From positions 1 to 26,130 of the forward strand of contig DATFWK010000033.1 in the NCBI GenBank assembly GCA_035259345.1: 26,130 nt of DNA. Reading direction: 5' to 3'. Made by a program: the position numbers and the translations under genes. A model generated the notes under the pieces. It saw only the letters and a program-made list of their open reading frames with translations, searched no databases and was not told where the DNA came from. This document shows positions 13,520 to 22,941 of the stretch, piece by piece. Within the stretch, counting starts at the first letter, position 1, and each line of letters opens with the position of its first letter. Source of the stretch: DATFWK01 sp035259345. Its GTDB lineage: Bacteria > Actinomycetota > Thermoleophilia > Miltoncostaeales > Miltoncostaeaceae.

Positions 13520-15310
13520 TTACCGGCGCCCGCGCGCCCGTCCGGCACGCCGCGCCGGGCGCGTCGCCGGCGCGTCGGCCGGCTCGAGGTCGACCCGCCC
13601 GCGGAGGCGGTCGACGTCCACGACGCGGACGGCGACCGGGTCCCCGATCGCGATGCGCCGCCCGCTCCCGTCTGCGACAAGGGCGACGCCCAGCGGGTCC
13701 GGGCGCCACCAGTCCTCGCCGATCCGGCGCGCCGGCAGGTAGCCGTCGTACGGCTCCGGCCCGTCCGGGCCGAACGCCGCGAAGAGCCCGCCGTCGCCGA
13801 TGCCGGTCGCCTCGCCGTCGAAGGCCCGGTCGCCGTCCGCGTCGCGCAGCCGGTCGACGAGCAGGTGAGCGAGCGCGATCCGGTCGGCGCGGCGCTCCAG
13901 GGCCGCTGCCGCCCGCTCGGCCAGCGAGCTCCGCTCGGCCGCCTCCGCGCAGGTCGCGGCGTCCGGGCCCGGCTCGCCGAGCCCGAGCGTGTCGAGGAGC
14001 GCCCGGTGGGCGACGAGATCCGGGTAGCGGCGGATCGGCGAGGTGAAGTGGAGGTACGCGGCGCTCGCCAGGCCCGAGTGGCCGACCAGGTCGGCCGAGT
14101 ACACGGCCTGGCCGAGCGCCTGGAGCACCAGCGTGACCACGGCGCGCCCGTGCCCGCTCCGGGCGACGTGACGGGAGACGGCCTGCGCCGCCCGGCGGAC
14201 GGCCGCCGCGCAGTCGGTGGGCGTGAGCGGCCCGTCGGGGAGCGGCGGGACCCGCACCTCGAGCGCCTCGAGCCGCTCGTAGAGGAGCTCGACGGGACGC
14301 TCCTGCGGGTCCGGGTGGTAGCGGTAGACGGTCGGGCGGCTGCGGGCCAGCATGTGGCGGGCGACCGCCTCGTTGGCCGCGATCATGCACTCCTCGACGA
14401 GGCTGTGCGCCGGGGTCTGGCCCTCCATGCGGACGCCGGCGACGTGCGCGCCGGAGAACGTGAACGCCGGCTCGGTCGTCGCGATCTCGAGCGCGCCGCG
14501 ACGCAGGCGCCGCCGGCGCAGGCGCTCGGCCAGCTCATGGGCCAGCCGCAGGTCGGCCTCGAGCGCCGGGTCGGCGAGGTCGCCGCCTCCGGCGAGGGCG
14601 GCGTCGACCTCGGGGTAGGTCAGCCGCCGGCGCGAGTGGACCAGCGCCCGCGAGAAGCGCCGCTCGAGCACGGTCCCGCGGGCGTCGACGAGCATCTCGA
14701 CGGTGACGACCTTGCGGTCCACGCCCGGGCGGAGGCTGCAGATGTCGCTGGAGAGCCGCTCCGGCAGCATCGGGTCCACGGTGCCCGGCACGTAGACCGA
14801 GCAGCCCCGCCGGAGCGCCTCGCGGTCGATCGGGCCACCCTGCGCCACGTACCGGGCGACGTCGGCGATGTGGACCCAGAGGCGGATCGCCTCGCCCTCG
14901 GCGACGACGGAGACGGCGTCGTCGTGATCCTTCGCCCCCTCCGGGTCGATCGTGATGACCCGCTGGCCGGTGAGGTCACGCCGCTCCGGGTCCACCTCCA
15001 GGCTGGCGTCGACCGCGGCCTCGGCCTCGGCCAGGGCCGCTTCCGAGAAGGGGCGCCCGAGGCCCTCGCTTTCGAGCAGAGCGGCCATCGCGGCGCGGGC
15101 CGAGCCCACGCGGCCGTGCACCGCGACCACGCGGGCCCCGCCGCGGCCGATCTCGACGGTCACGAGGTCGCCGGGCCGGGCGTCGGCGCGGGCCCGTGAG
15201 CCCAGACGCACGGGCGGCCCCGTCGTGAAGGCCGGCTCCGCCGCGAGCGAGCGCCCGGCCGGGACGAGCTGGGCGACGACCCGCGTGCGGGCGTGCCGGG
15301 CGGCGCTCAG
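13520..15310 (-). CDS. rnr: RNase R/RNase II-family exoribonuclease, probable CTG start
   Basis: This RNB-domain enzyme degrades RNA 3' to 5' and in other bacteria helps remove the faulty mRNA during trans-translation. The RNB active site ITIDPEGAKDHDDAVSV has all four metal-binding Asp positions. Further motifs are LPERLSSDICSLRPGVDRK, EECMIAANEAVA and YLHFTSPIRRYPDLVAHR. A C-terminal S1-like domain ends in VRVVDVDRLRGRVDLEP. The furthest upstream usual start in this frame is GTG 15211 (563 aa), but the 33 codons before it encode RTRVVAQLVPAGRSLAAEP, which looks like the first OB-fold strand pair of the family. CTG 15310 forms CTGA with the protease stop, giving 596 aa. It lies 9 nt upstream of smpB. 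Confidence 0.93.
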   Translation of the reverse strand: MSAARHARTRVVAQLVPAGRSLAAEPAFTTGPPVRLGSRARADARPGDLVTVEIGRGGARVVAVHGRVGSARAAMAALLESEGLGRPFSEAALAEAEAAVDASLEVDPERRDLTGQRVITIDPEGAKDHDDAVSVVAEGEAIRLWVHIADVARYVAQGGPIDREALRRGCSVYVPGTVDPMLPERLSSDICSLRPGVDRKVVTVEMLVDARGTVLERRFSRALVHSRRRLTYPEVDAALAGGGDLADPALEADLRLAHELAERLRRRRLRRGALEIATTEPAFTFSGAHVAGVRMEGQTPAHSLVEECMIAANEAVARHMLARSRPTVYRYHPDPQERPVELLYERLEALEVRVPPLPDGPLTPTDCAAAVRRAAQAVSRHVARSGHGRAVVTLVLQALGQAVYSADLVGHSGLASAAYLHFTSPIRRYPDLVAHRALLDTLGLGEPGPDAATCAEAAERSSLAERAAAALERRADRIALAHLLVDRLRDADGDRAFDGEATGIGDGGLFAAFGPDGPEPYDGYLPARRIGEDWWRPDPLGVALVADGSGRRIAIGDPVAVRVVDVDRLRGRVDLEPADAPATRPARRAGRARGRR

Positions 15311-16497
15311 CCCCGAGCCGCTCGGGCCAGGGCCGCGGCGAGCGCCTCGTCGCGCGGTGTGGCCGGGTTGTCGCTCGCGGCGACGGCGGGGCGCAGCCCG
15401 CGCGCGGCGAGGTCCTCGCCCTTCGGGGTCCGGTAGGAGGCCACCGTCAGCTTAAGCGCGCCGCCCCCGCGCAGCGGCACCGTGGCTTGGATCACGGCCT
15501 TGCCGAAGGTGCGCGTGCCGACCAGCGTCGCACGGCCGTTGTCGCGAAGCGCGCCGGACACGATCTCGCTCGAGCTCGCGGTGCCGCGGTCGACGAGCAC
15601 CTCGAGCGGCAGCCCCTGCGCGATCGTCCCGCCGCGCGCGCGCAGCGTCGCGGGCTTCTCGTGCGCCCCGCTGGTGGTGGCGACGACGGCGCCCTTCGGC
15701 AGGAAGATTCCGGCCACGCCGATCGCCTCGGAGACCAGCCCGCCCGGGTCCCCGCGCAGGTCCAGCACCAGGCCCCGCGCGCCGCGCTCGGTGAGGTCAC
15801 GGACGGCGGCCTTGGTGGCCTTGGCGGAGCCCTGCGTGAACTGGTCGAGGCGGACGTAGCCGATCGGGCGCCCGCCCTGGCGGATCATCCGCTGCTGGAC
15901 GACCTGCTCCTGGATCGTCCGCCGCACGAGCCGGACGGACCGCACCGGCTGCGACCCACGCGCGATGTCGACGCGGACGGCGCTGCCCTCCGGCCCGCGG
16001 ACGCGCTGCATGGCCGCGTATCCGTCTGCGGCGCGCACCACGTGCCCGTCGACGCGCACGACGCGGTCGCCCGCACGCACGCCGCCCTTCGCCGCAGGCG
16101 AGTCGGGGAAGGTCCGCACGATGAACGCGCGCCCGCCCTGCGGCCGCCACTCGATCCCGACGCCCGTATAGCGACCGGCCTCGACGTCCTGGAGGTGCGC
16201 GAGGTCGCTCGGGTCGAGGTAGGCCGTGTAGGGGTCGTTCAGCTGCCTCAGCATCTGGTCCACCGACACGCGCCGGAGGGCAGCCGCGTCGACCGGCCTG
16301 TAGTAGCGATGCTGGAGCTGCGTGAGGATCTGGGAGTTGAGCGGGTCGGCCGCGTCGTCCAGGAAGAAGTCGCGCACGGCGGTTGGCCCGTCCCGGAGCG
16401 CGGTGATCCGGTCCGGGTGGCCACCCACCCAGACGCCGGCCAGGAACAGGACGAGCGCGCCGACGAGGCCGCCGAGCAGGGCGAACGGATGCCTCAG
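15307..16497 (-). CDS. S41-family C-terminal processing peptidase with signal anchor, probable CTG start
   Basis: CtpA-like serine protease (396 aa from CTG 16497). A PDZ domain (about 95-170) contains GVGIEWRPQGGRAFIVRTF and GGVRAGDRVVRVDGHVV. The S41 core has LVLDLRGDPGGLVSEAIGVA, the nucleophile region VDRGTASSSEIVSGAL and the general-base Lys in GTRTFGKAVIQ. The furthest upstream usual start, GTG 16428, would begin after a strong hydrophobic segment, FALLGGLVGALVLFLAGVWV, that is clearly in frame and reads as an N-terminal membrane anchor. CTG 16497 starts two residues before HPFALL and gives a classic signal anchor with the catalytic part outside. The CTG forms CTGA with the stop of a 10-codon upstream ORF. 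A base-loss sequencing error joining that ORF to this gene is the main alternative. Confidence 0.9.
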   Translation of the reverse strand: MRHPFALLGGLVGALVLFLAGVWVGGHPDRITALRDGPTAVRDFFLDDAADPLNSQILTQLQHRYYRPVDAAALRRVSVDQMLRQLNDPYTAYLDPSDLAHLQDVEAGRYTGVGIEWRPQGGRAFIVRTFPDSPAAKGGVRAGDRVVRVDGHVVRAADGYAAMQRVRGPEGSAVRVDIARGSQPVRSVRLVRRTIQEQVVQQRMIRQGGRPIGYVRLDQFTQGSAKATKAAVRDLTERGARGLVLDLRGDPGGLVSEAIGVAGIFLPKGAVVATTSGAHEKPATLRARGGTIAQGLPLEVLVDRGTASSSEIVSGALRDNGRATLVGTRTFGKAVIQATVPLRGGGALKLTVASYRTPKGEDLAARGLRPAVAASDNPATPRDEALAAALARAARG

Positions 16498-16526
16498 CGC
16501 GGCCGCCTGTGGATGGAGTCGCTCAT
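16494..16526 (-). CDS. Ten-codon upstream ORF overlapping the S41 protease start
   Basis: ATG 16526 opens a 10-residue frame, MSDSIHRRPR, that stops at TGA 16496-16494. GGGGA lies 2 nt upstream. Its stop overlaps the in-frame CTG of the protease as CTGA. It could be a leader peptide that delivers ribosomes to the CTG, or the true protease N-terminus if one base is missing from the assembly near 16497. Confidence 0.35.
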   Translation of the reverse strand: MSDSIHRRPR

Positions 16527-16538
16527 CGTCCCCGACCG

Positions 16539-16544
16539 ATGATA
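16539..16544 (-). promoter_or_regulatory. Possible -10 box (TATCAT) for the S41-rnr-smpB unit
   Basis: TATCAT on the minus strand lies between the ftsX hairpin and the 10-codon ORF and would start transcription near 16532. No -35 is recognisable. It would give the protease-rnr-smpB unit a promoter separate from ftsEX. Confidence 0.4.
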
Positions 16545-16562
16545 GAGCCGATCCACGCCGCG

Positions 16563-16580
16563 GCCCCCGCGGCCGGGGGC
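16563..16580 (-). terminator. GC hairpin after ftsX
   Basis: GCCCCCG and CGGGGGC form a perfect 7-bp stem with a 4-nt loop, 8 nt beyond the ftsX stop. There is no U tract. It probably separates the ftsEX transcript from the S41-rnr unit. Confidence 0.5.
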
Positions 16581-16588
16581 GGCGCCGG

Positions 16589-17488
16589 CTAGACCTTGAG
16601 GAAGCGGCGCAGCGTCACGCCGCTTCCGAGCGCGCCGATGAACGCGCCCGCGAGCACGAGCAGCGCGCAGATTGCCGCGAAGCCGAGCGCCGGGTTCGAC
16701 TGGGCCGTGATGGGGCTGTCCGTGCCGGTGAAGATGCGGTCCCAGATCGCCGACTTCACGATCACCATCAGGATCACCGCGAGCACGGCGCCGACGAGGC
16801 CGAAGATGAGGCCCTCGATGACGAACGGCCATCGGATGAACCAGTTCGTGGCCCCGACGAGGCGCATCACCTCCACCTCTCGTCGCCTGGCGAAGATCGA
16901 CAGCCGGATCGTGTTGCCGATAAGGAGCACGGCGGACAGGAGCAGGATCGTGATCAGCGCAAGGCCGCCCCATTTGATGACCCGCACCGCGGCGAGCAGG
17001 TCCTTCGCCTCGCGCCGGGGCGTCGTGAAGCCGTCCGGCGTGACCTGGTCCTTGAGCCAGCCGGGCAGCGGCGAGAGCTCCTGGACGATCTGGTCGATCT
17101 GCGCCGGGTCCTTCGGGGTGATCGTGAAGCTCGCCGGCAGCGGGTTCCCCGGCAGCAGCTTGAAGATCTCGGGCCGCTCGGCCTTCTGCTCGCGCAGCGC
17201 GTCCTCACGCGACTTGAAGTGGAACGCCCGGATGTTCGGGTCCCGCTGGAGCGCGGCCCCGAGGGCGCTGACCTGGGACGGCGTCGCGTCGAGGGCGACG
17301 TAGCCGACCAGATCGATCTTGTTGCGCTGGTCGTTGGCCGCGGCCTGGACCCAGAAGAAGAGCGCGAGGACCACCCCGAGCACCGCGGTCGCGATCACCA
17401 CCGTCGCCGTCGCCGCCAGGGAGATCGCCGGGTTGGTCCGGATGGACCGCAGCGCCTCGACCGTGAAGAAGCCTAGGCGCCGGCCCAG
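16589..17488 (-). CDS. ftsX: Cell division protein FtsX, probable CTG start
   Basis: FtsX is the membrane half of the FtsEX complex, which activates peptidoglycan hydrolases at the septum. From CTG 17488 it has 299 aa, like the mycobacterial protein. The N-terminus GRRLGFFTVEALRSIRTNPA leads into TM1 (about 22-46), then an extracellular domain (about 50-165), and three further TM segments around VIKWGGLALITILLLSAVLL, FVIEGLIFGLVGAVLAVILM and ALGFAAICALLVLAGAFIGA. The furthest upstream usual start, GTG 17401, would cut away the cytoplasmic helix and half of TM1. AGGAGGGGG lies 7 nt before the CTG. The gene overlaps the ftsE end by 16 nt. Confidence 0.95.
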   Translation of the reverse strand: MGRRLGFFTVEALRSIRTNPAISLAATATVVIATAVLGVVLALFFWVQAAANDQRNKIDLVGYVALDATPSQVSALGAALQRDPNIRAFHFKSREDALREQKAERPEIFKLLPGNPLPASFTITPKDPAQIDQIVQELSPLPGWLKDQVTPDGFTTPRREAKDLLAAVRVIKWGGLALITILLLSAVLLIGNTIRLSIFARRREVEVMRLVGATNWFIRWPFVIEGLIFGLVGAVLAVILMVIVKSAIWDRIFTGTDSPITAQSNPALGFAAICALLVLAGAFIGALGSGVTLRRFLKV

Positions 17489-18177
17489 CGCTCGTCCCCC
17501 TCCTGGTACGCCCCCCGGCGCTGGTCGCGCACGATCTGCCCCTGCTCGAGCTGGATCACCCGCATCTGCATCCGGTCGACCATCTGGCGGTCGTGGGTGG
17601 CCATGATCACGGTCGTGCCGGTCCGGTTGATCCGGTACAAGAGCTGCATGATCCCGATCGACGTCTCGGGGTCGAGGTTCCCGGTCGGCTCGTCGGCGAT
17701 CAAGAGGCGCGGGTGGTTCACGAACGCCCGCGCGATCGACACGCGCTGCTGCTCGCCGCCGGAGAGCTCGTTCGGGAAGCGGTCCGACTTGTCGTCCAGG
17801 CCGACCAGCGTGAGGATCTCGGGCACCCTGCGCCGGATCACGCGCTTCGAGTGCCCTGTGACCTCGAGCGCGTACGCCACGTTCTCGAACACCGTGCGGC
17901 GCGGCAGCAGCTTGAAGTCCTGGAACACGCAGCCGATCTCGCGGCGGAGGTGCGGCACCCGGGTGCGCCGCAGGTGCCCCAGGTCGCGGGCGCCCACGAC
18001 CAGCCGGCCCTCCGTGGGCTCCAGCTCGCGGATCAGCAGGCGGATGAACGTGGACTTGCCCGACCCGGACGGGCCCACCACGAACACGAACTCGCCGGCC
18101 TCGATGGCCAGCGAGACGTCGTCGAGGCCGAGGGCGTCGCTCGAGTAGCGCATCGTCACGTGGTCGAGCACGACCAT
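17473..18177 (-). CDS. ftsE: Cell division ATP-binding protein FtsE
   Basis: FtsE (234 aa from ATG 18177) is the ABC ATPase that drives FtsX. Visible are Walker A GPSGSGKST (about 36-44), the Q-loop IGCVFQDFKLLPRRTVFENV, the signature LSGGEQQRVSIARAFV, Walker B LLIADEPTGNLD and the switch His in IMATHDRQMV. The start is uncertain. MVVLDHVTMRY matches the usual FtsE beginning, but ATG 18201 and GTG 18387 stay in frame, the latter adding about 70 residues of Gly, Thr and Asp-rich sequence unlike other FtsE proteins. None has a good ribosome-binding site. A well-formed promoter lies upstream at 18413-18441, and ftsX follows with a 16-nt overlap. Confidence 0.95.
   Translation of the reverse strand: MVVLDHVTMRYSSDALGLDDVSLAIEAGEFVFVVGPSGSGKSTFIRLLIRELEPTEGRLVVGARDLGHLRRTRVPHLRREIGCVFQDFKLLPRRTVFENVAYALEVTGHSKRVIRRRVPEILTLVGLDDKSDRFPNELSGGEQQRVSIARAFVNHPRLLIADEPTGNLDPETSIGIMQLLYRINRTGTTVIMATHDRQMVDRMQMRVIQLEQGQIVRDQRRGAYQEGDERWAGA
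17496..17504 (-). promoter_or_regulatory. Strong Shine-Dalgarno (AGGAGGGGG) for ftsX at CTG 17488
   Basis: AGGAGGGGG lies inside the 3' end of ftsE, with a 7-nt spacer (ACGAGCG) before the in-frame CTG. No ATG, GTG or TTG lies in the ftsX frame at a suitable distance. This site decides the ftsX start. Confidence 0.75.
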
Positions 18178-18406
18178 CGGACCGTCGCCGGGGCGCAGCA
18201 TCGAGCCGCGGCGGAAGCGCTCGGTGCGCCCGACCGTCCCGGCGGTCGCCACGGCCCCCCAGGCTTCGCCGGAAACGTCCGTCCGTGTCGTCGCGTCGGT
18301 CGTCAAAGGGGTGCTCCGCCCGGTGCCGTCGGCCCCGTCGGGGCCGGCCGATCCCACGTCTCCCGCGTGCTCAGTGGGAATCCGCACCTATGGGCGGCTT
18401 TTCGAG
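18178..18406 (-). promoter_or_regulatory. Long ftsE leader with a 7-bp hairpin
   Basis: About 230 nt lie between the predicted start near 18406 and the ftsE ATG. On the minus strand CGGCCCC and GGGGCCG (18330-18346) form a perfect 7-bp stem with a 3-nt loop. The leader stays open in the ftsE frame from GTG 18387, so it may be either untranslated or an N-terminal extension. I see no known riboswitch. Confidence 0.35.
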
Positions 18407-18412
18407 TGCCGG

Positions 18413-18441
18413 AGGGTACCCGCCGTCGCCATCCCAGTCAA
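18413..18441 (-). promoter_or_regulatory. ftsEX promoter (TTGACT, 17 nt, TACCCT)
   Basis: On the minus strand TTGACT (18436-18441) and TACCCT (18413-18418) are separated by exactly 17 nt, a normal housekeeping sigma arrangement. It is the best -35/-10 pair in the window and lies between the prfB stop and ftsE. Confidence 0.72.
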
Positions 18442-18497
18442 CGCTATCCGGCGGCCCGGGTGTCCAGCTTTTCGCGGATGCCGGCCTCGGGTCGCCC

Positions 18498-19653
18498 TCA
18501 GGCGGCGGAGCGCTCGCGGGCCCGCCGCTCGAGCTCGGCCCGGATGAACCCGTCCAGGTCGCCGTCGAGCACCGCCTGCGCGTTGCCGACCTCCTCGCCC
18601 GTGCGGAGGTCCTTCACCATCGTGTACGGGTGGATGACGTAGGAGCGGATCTGGCTCCCGAAGCCGATCGCCTGGCTGTCGCCGCGGGCGCGCGCCGCCT
18701 CCGCCTCGCGCCGCTCCAGCTCCTGCTGGACCAGGCGGGAGCGCAGCATCGCGAGGGCCGTCGCCCGGTTCTGCATCTGCGAGCGCTCGTTCTGGCACTG
18801 GACGACGATGCCGGTCGGGATGTGGGTGATGCGGACGGCCGACTCCGTCTTGTTGACGTGCTGGCCCCCCGCGCCGCTGGAGCGGTACGTGTCGACCTTG
18901 AGGTCCTTCTCGTCCAGGTCCACGTCGACCGAGTCGTCCACGAGCGGCGCCACGTCCACCGCGGCGAACGAGGTCTGGCGCCGGTGGGCCGCGTCGAAGG
19001 GCGAGAGCCGCACGAGCCGGTGGACGCCCCGCTCGGCCGACACCAGGCCGTAGGCGTTCGGCCCCTGCAGCGTGAGCGTCGCGCTCTTGATGCCCGCCTC
19101 GCCGCCCTCCTGGACCTCCTTGAGGTCGGCGCGCAGGCCGCGCCGCTCCGCCCAGCGCAGGTACATGCGAAGCAGCATCTCGGCCCAGTCCTGGGCGTCC
19201 GTGCCGCCCTCGCCGGCGTTGATCGTGACGACGGCGTCGCCGTGGTCGTGCTCGCCGGTGAACAGGCGCTCCTCCTCGAGCCGGTCCAGGTGCTCCGACG
19301 CACGGTCGAGCCCCTCGGTGAGCTCGGCCACGAACCCGTCCTCGAGCGTGCCCTCCCCGGCCTCGGCGCGGGCGAGCTCCACCAGCTCGGCGGCGTCGTC
19401 GATCTCCGCCGTGAGGCGGCGGTAGTCGCTCAGGCGGTCGCCGGCGGCGGCGTGCTCGGCCGAGGCGCGGGCCGCGGTCTGGGGGTCGTCCCAGAAGCCG
19501 GGGGCCTGCATCGCCTCCTCGAGCTCGCCGATGCGCGACTCGAGCGCCGCGGGGTCAAAGATAGTCGCCCAGGATCGCCGCGCGCTCGCGAAGGAGCGCC
19601 GATCGCTGGGCGAGGTCGTCGAGGTCGACGGCGGACGAGCGCTCGGTGCTCAT
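18498..19653 (-). CDS. prfB: Peptide chain release factor 2 with programmed +1 frameshift
   Basis: RF2 releases peptides at UGA and UAA. The first frame runs from ATG 19653 for 32 codons to an in-frame TGA at 19557-19555. After CTT, shifting +1 resumes at GAC (19556) and runs 352 more codons to 18498, giving about 384 aa. The shifted frame continues DPAALESRIGELEEAMQAPG, GEGGTDAQDWAEMLLRMYLR, the GGQ loop in YRSSGAGGQHVNKTESAVR, and a C-terminal DLDGFIRAEL. The tripeptide anticodon region near VRLSPFDAAHRR fits RF2 (SPF). Autoregulation is expected: low RF2 slows UGA termination and favours the shift. The start lies 3 nt after the secA stop. Confidence 0.95.
19554..19563 (-). promoter_or_regulatory. 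RF2 frameshift site (TATCTTTGAC)
   Basis: TAT CTT TGA C is identical to the E. coli prfB slippery site. The usual AGGGGG stimulatory sequence 3 nt upstream is not present; only GGG lies about 7 nt further up (GGGCGACTAT). Frameshifting may therefore rely mainly on the slow UGA and the following C. Confidence 0.9.
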
Positions 19654-19656
19654 CCG

Positions 19657-22281
<2,625 letters not shown>

Positions 22282-22310
22282 TGGAGGCCTCGTCGCTGGT
22301 CGACGCGACC

Positions 22311-22319
22311 ATCGTACCA
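22311..22319 (-). promoter_or_regulatory. Extended -10 promoter for secA (TGG TACGAT)
   Basis: TACGAT at 22311-22316, preceded by TGG, is an extended -10. It would start transcription near 22304, with a leader of about 23 nt containing the GAGG ribosome-binding site. No -35 is clear. Confidence 0.45.
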
Positions 22320-22354
22320 ACCGGCCTCCGGCGGCCACCCGATCACGGGGGCGC

Positions 22355-22903
22355 TCAGCGGTCCGGGGCGATCAGCCCGAGCTCACCGTCCCGGCGGCGG
22401 TAGATGACGCTCACCTCGCCCGTGGCGTCGTCGCGGAACACGAAGAAGTCGTGGCCCAGGAGCTCGAGCTGGACGGCCGCGTCGTCGACGCTCATCGGCT
22501 TCATCTCGAACCGCTTGCGCTTGACCACGCGGGGCGCCTCCTCGTCCGGCTCCGCCGCCGGCCGCGGCGGTTCGGCCTGCGGGTGGGCGAGACGGTGGCT
22601 GCGGCGGCGGTCGCGGTAGCGGGCCGCCTGGCGCTCGAGCTTGTGGGCCGCAAGGTCGATCGCGGTGTACATGTCCTTCGCGCTCTCCCGGACGCGAAGG
22701 ACGGGCCCCTTCGTCCGCACGGTGATCTCCGCGACCTGGCGCCGCTCGATGCTCGGGTTGCGCTCCACCGAGAGCTCCAGCTCCACGTGGGGCGGCTCGT
22801 CCCAGGGCGGCAGGATGCGGGTCAGCTTCGCCAGCTTGCGCTCGGCGTGGTCGAAGAGGGCGTCGGTGACCGGAAGGTTCTTCCCCTTCACGTGCAGGTC
22901 CAC
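22355..22903 (-). CDS. hpf: Long-form ribosome hibernation-promoting factor
   Basis: Long HPF (182 aa) dimerises resting 70S ribosomes into 100S particles. The N-terminal domain (about 1-100) starts VDLHVKGKNLPVTDALFDHA and includes LELSVERNPSIERRQVAEITV and KDMYTAIDLAAHKLERQ. A basic linker leads to the C-terminal dimerisation domain, VVKRKRFEMKPMSVDDAAVQ, LLGHDFFVFRDDATGEVSVIYRRRDG (overlapping motifs, about 135-175). I chose GTG 22903 because GGAGGAGG precedes it by 5-8 nt and the protein then begins as usual; an in-frame ATG at 22990 lies inside comF. hpf before secA is a common order in Gram-positive genomes. Confidence 0.94.
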   Translation of the reverse strand: MDLHVKGKNLPVTDALFDHAERKLAKLTRILPPWDEPPHVELELSVERNPSIERRQVAEITVRTKGPVLRVRESAKDMYTAIDLAAHKLERQAARYRDRRRSHRLAHPQAEPPRPAAEPDEEAPRVVKRKRFEMKPMSVDDAAVQLELLGHDFFVFRDDATGEVSVIYRRRDGELGLIAPDR

Positions 22904-22905
22904 GG

Positions 22906-22937
22906 CAACCTCCTCCGGTGCGACCTCCTCGGAGGTC
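22906..22937 (-). promoter_or_regulatory. hpf ribosome-binding site with upstream inverted repeat
   Basis: GACCTCC (22931-22937) pairs perfectly with GGAGGTC (22922-22928). The extended arm CGACCTCC can also pair with GGAGGTTG (22906-22913), which is the Shine-Dalgarno region of hpf, with one G.U pair. The two pairings exclude each other. A possible -10 box, TAGACT (22939-22944), overlaps the comF stop codon. Confidence 0.45.
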
Positions 22938-22941
22938 GAGT

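Noticed and set aside
16494..16526. Programmed -1 frameshift joining the ten-codon ORF to the S41 protease.
   Set aside because: The junction CCGCGCTGA is not a slippery heptamer and no downstream pseudoknot is evident; CTG initiation or a missing base explains it better.
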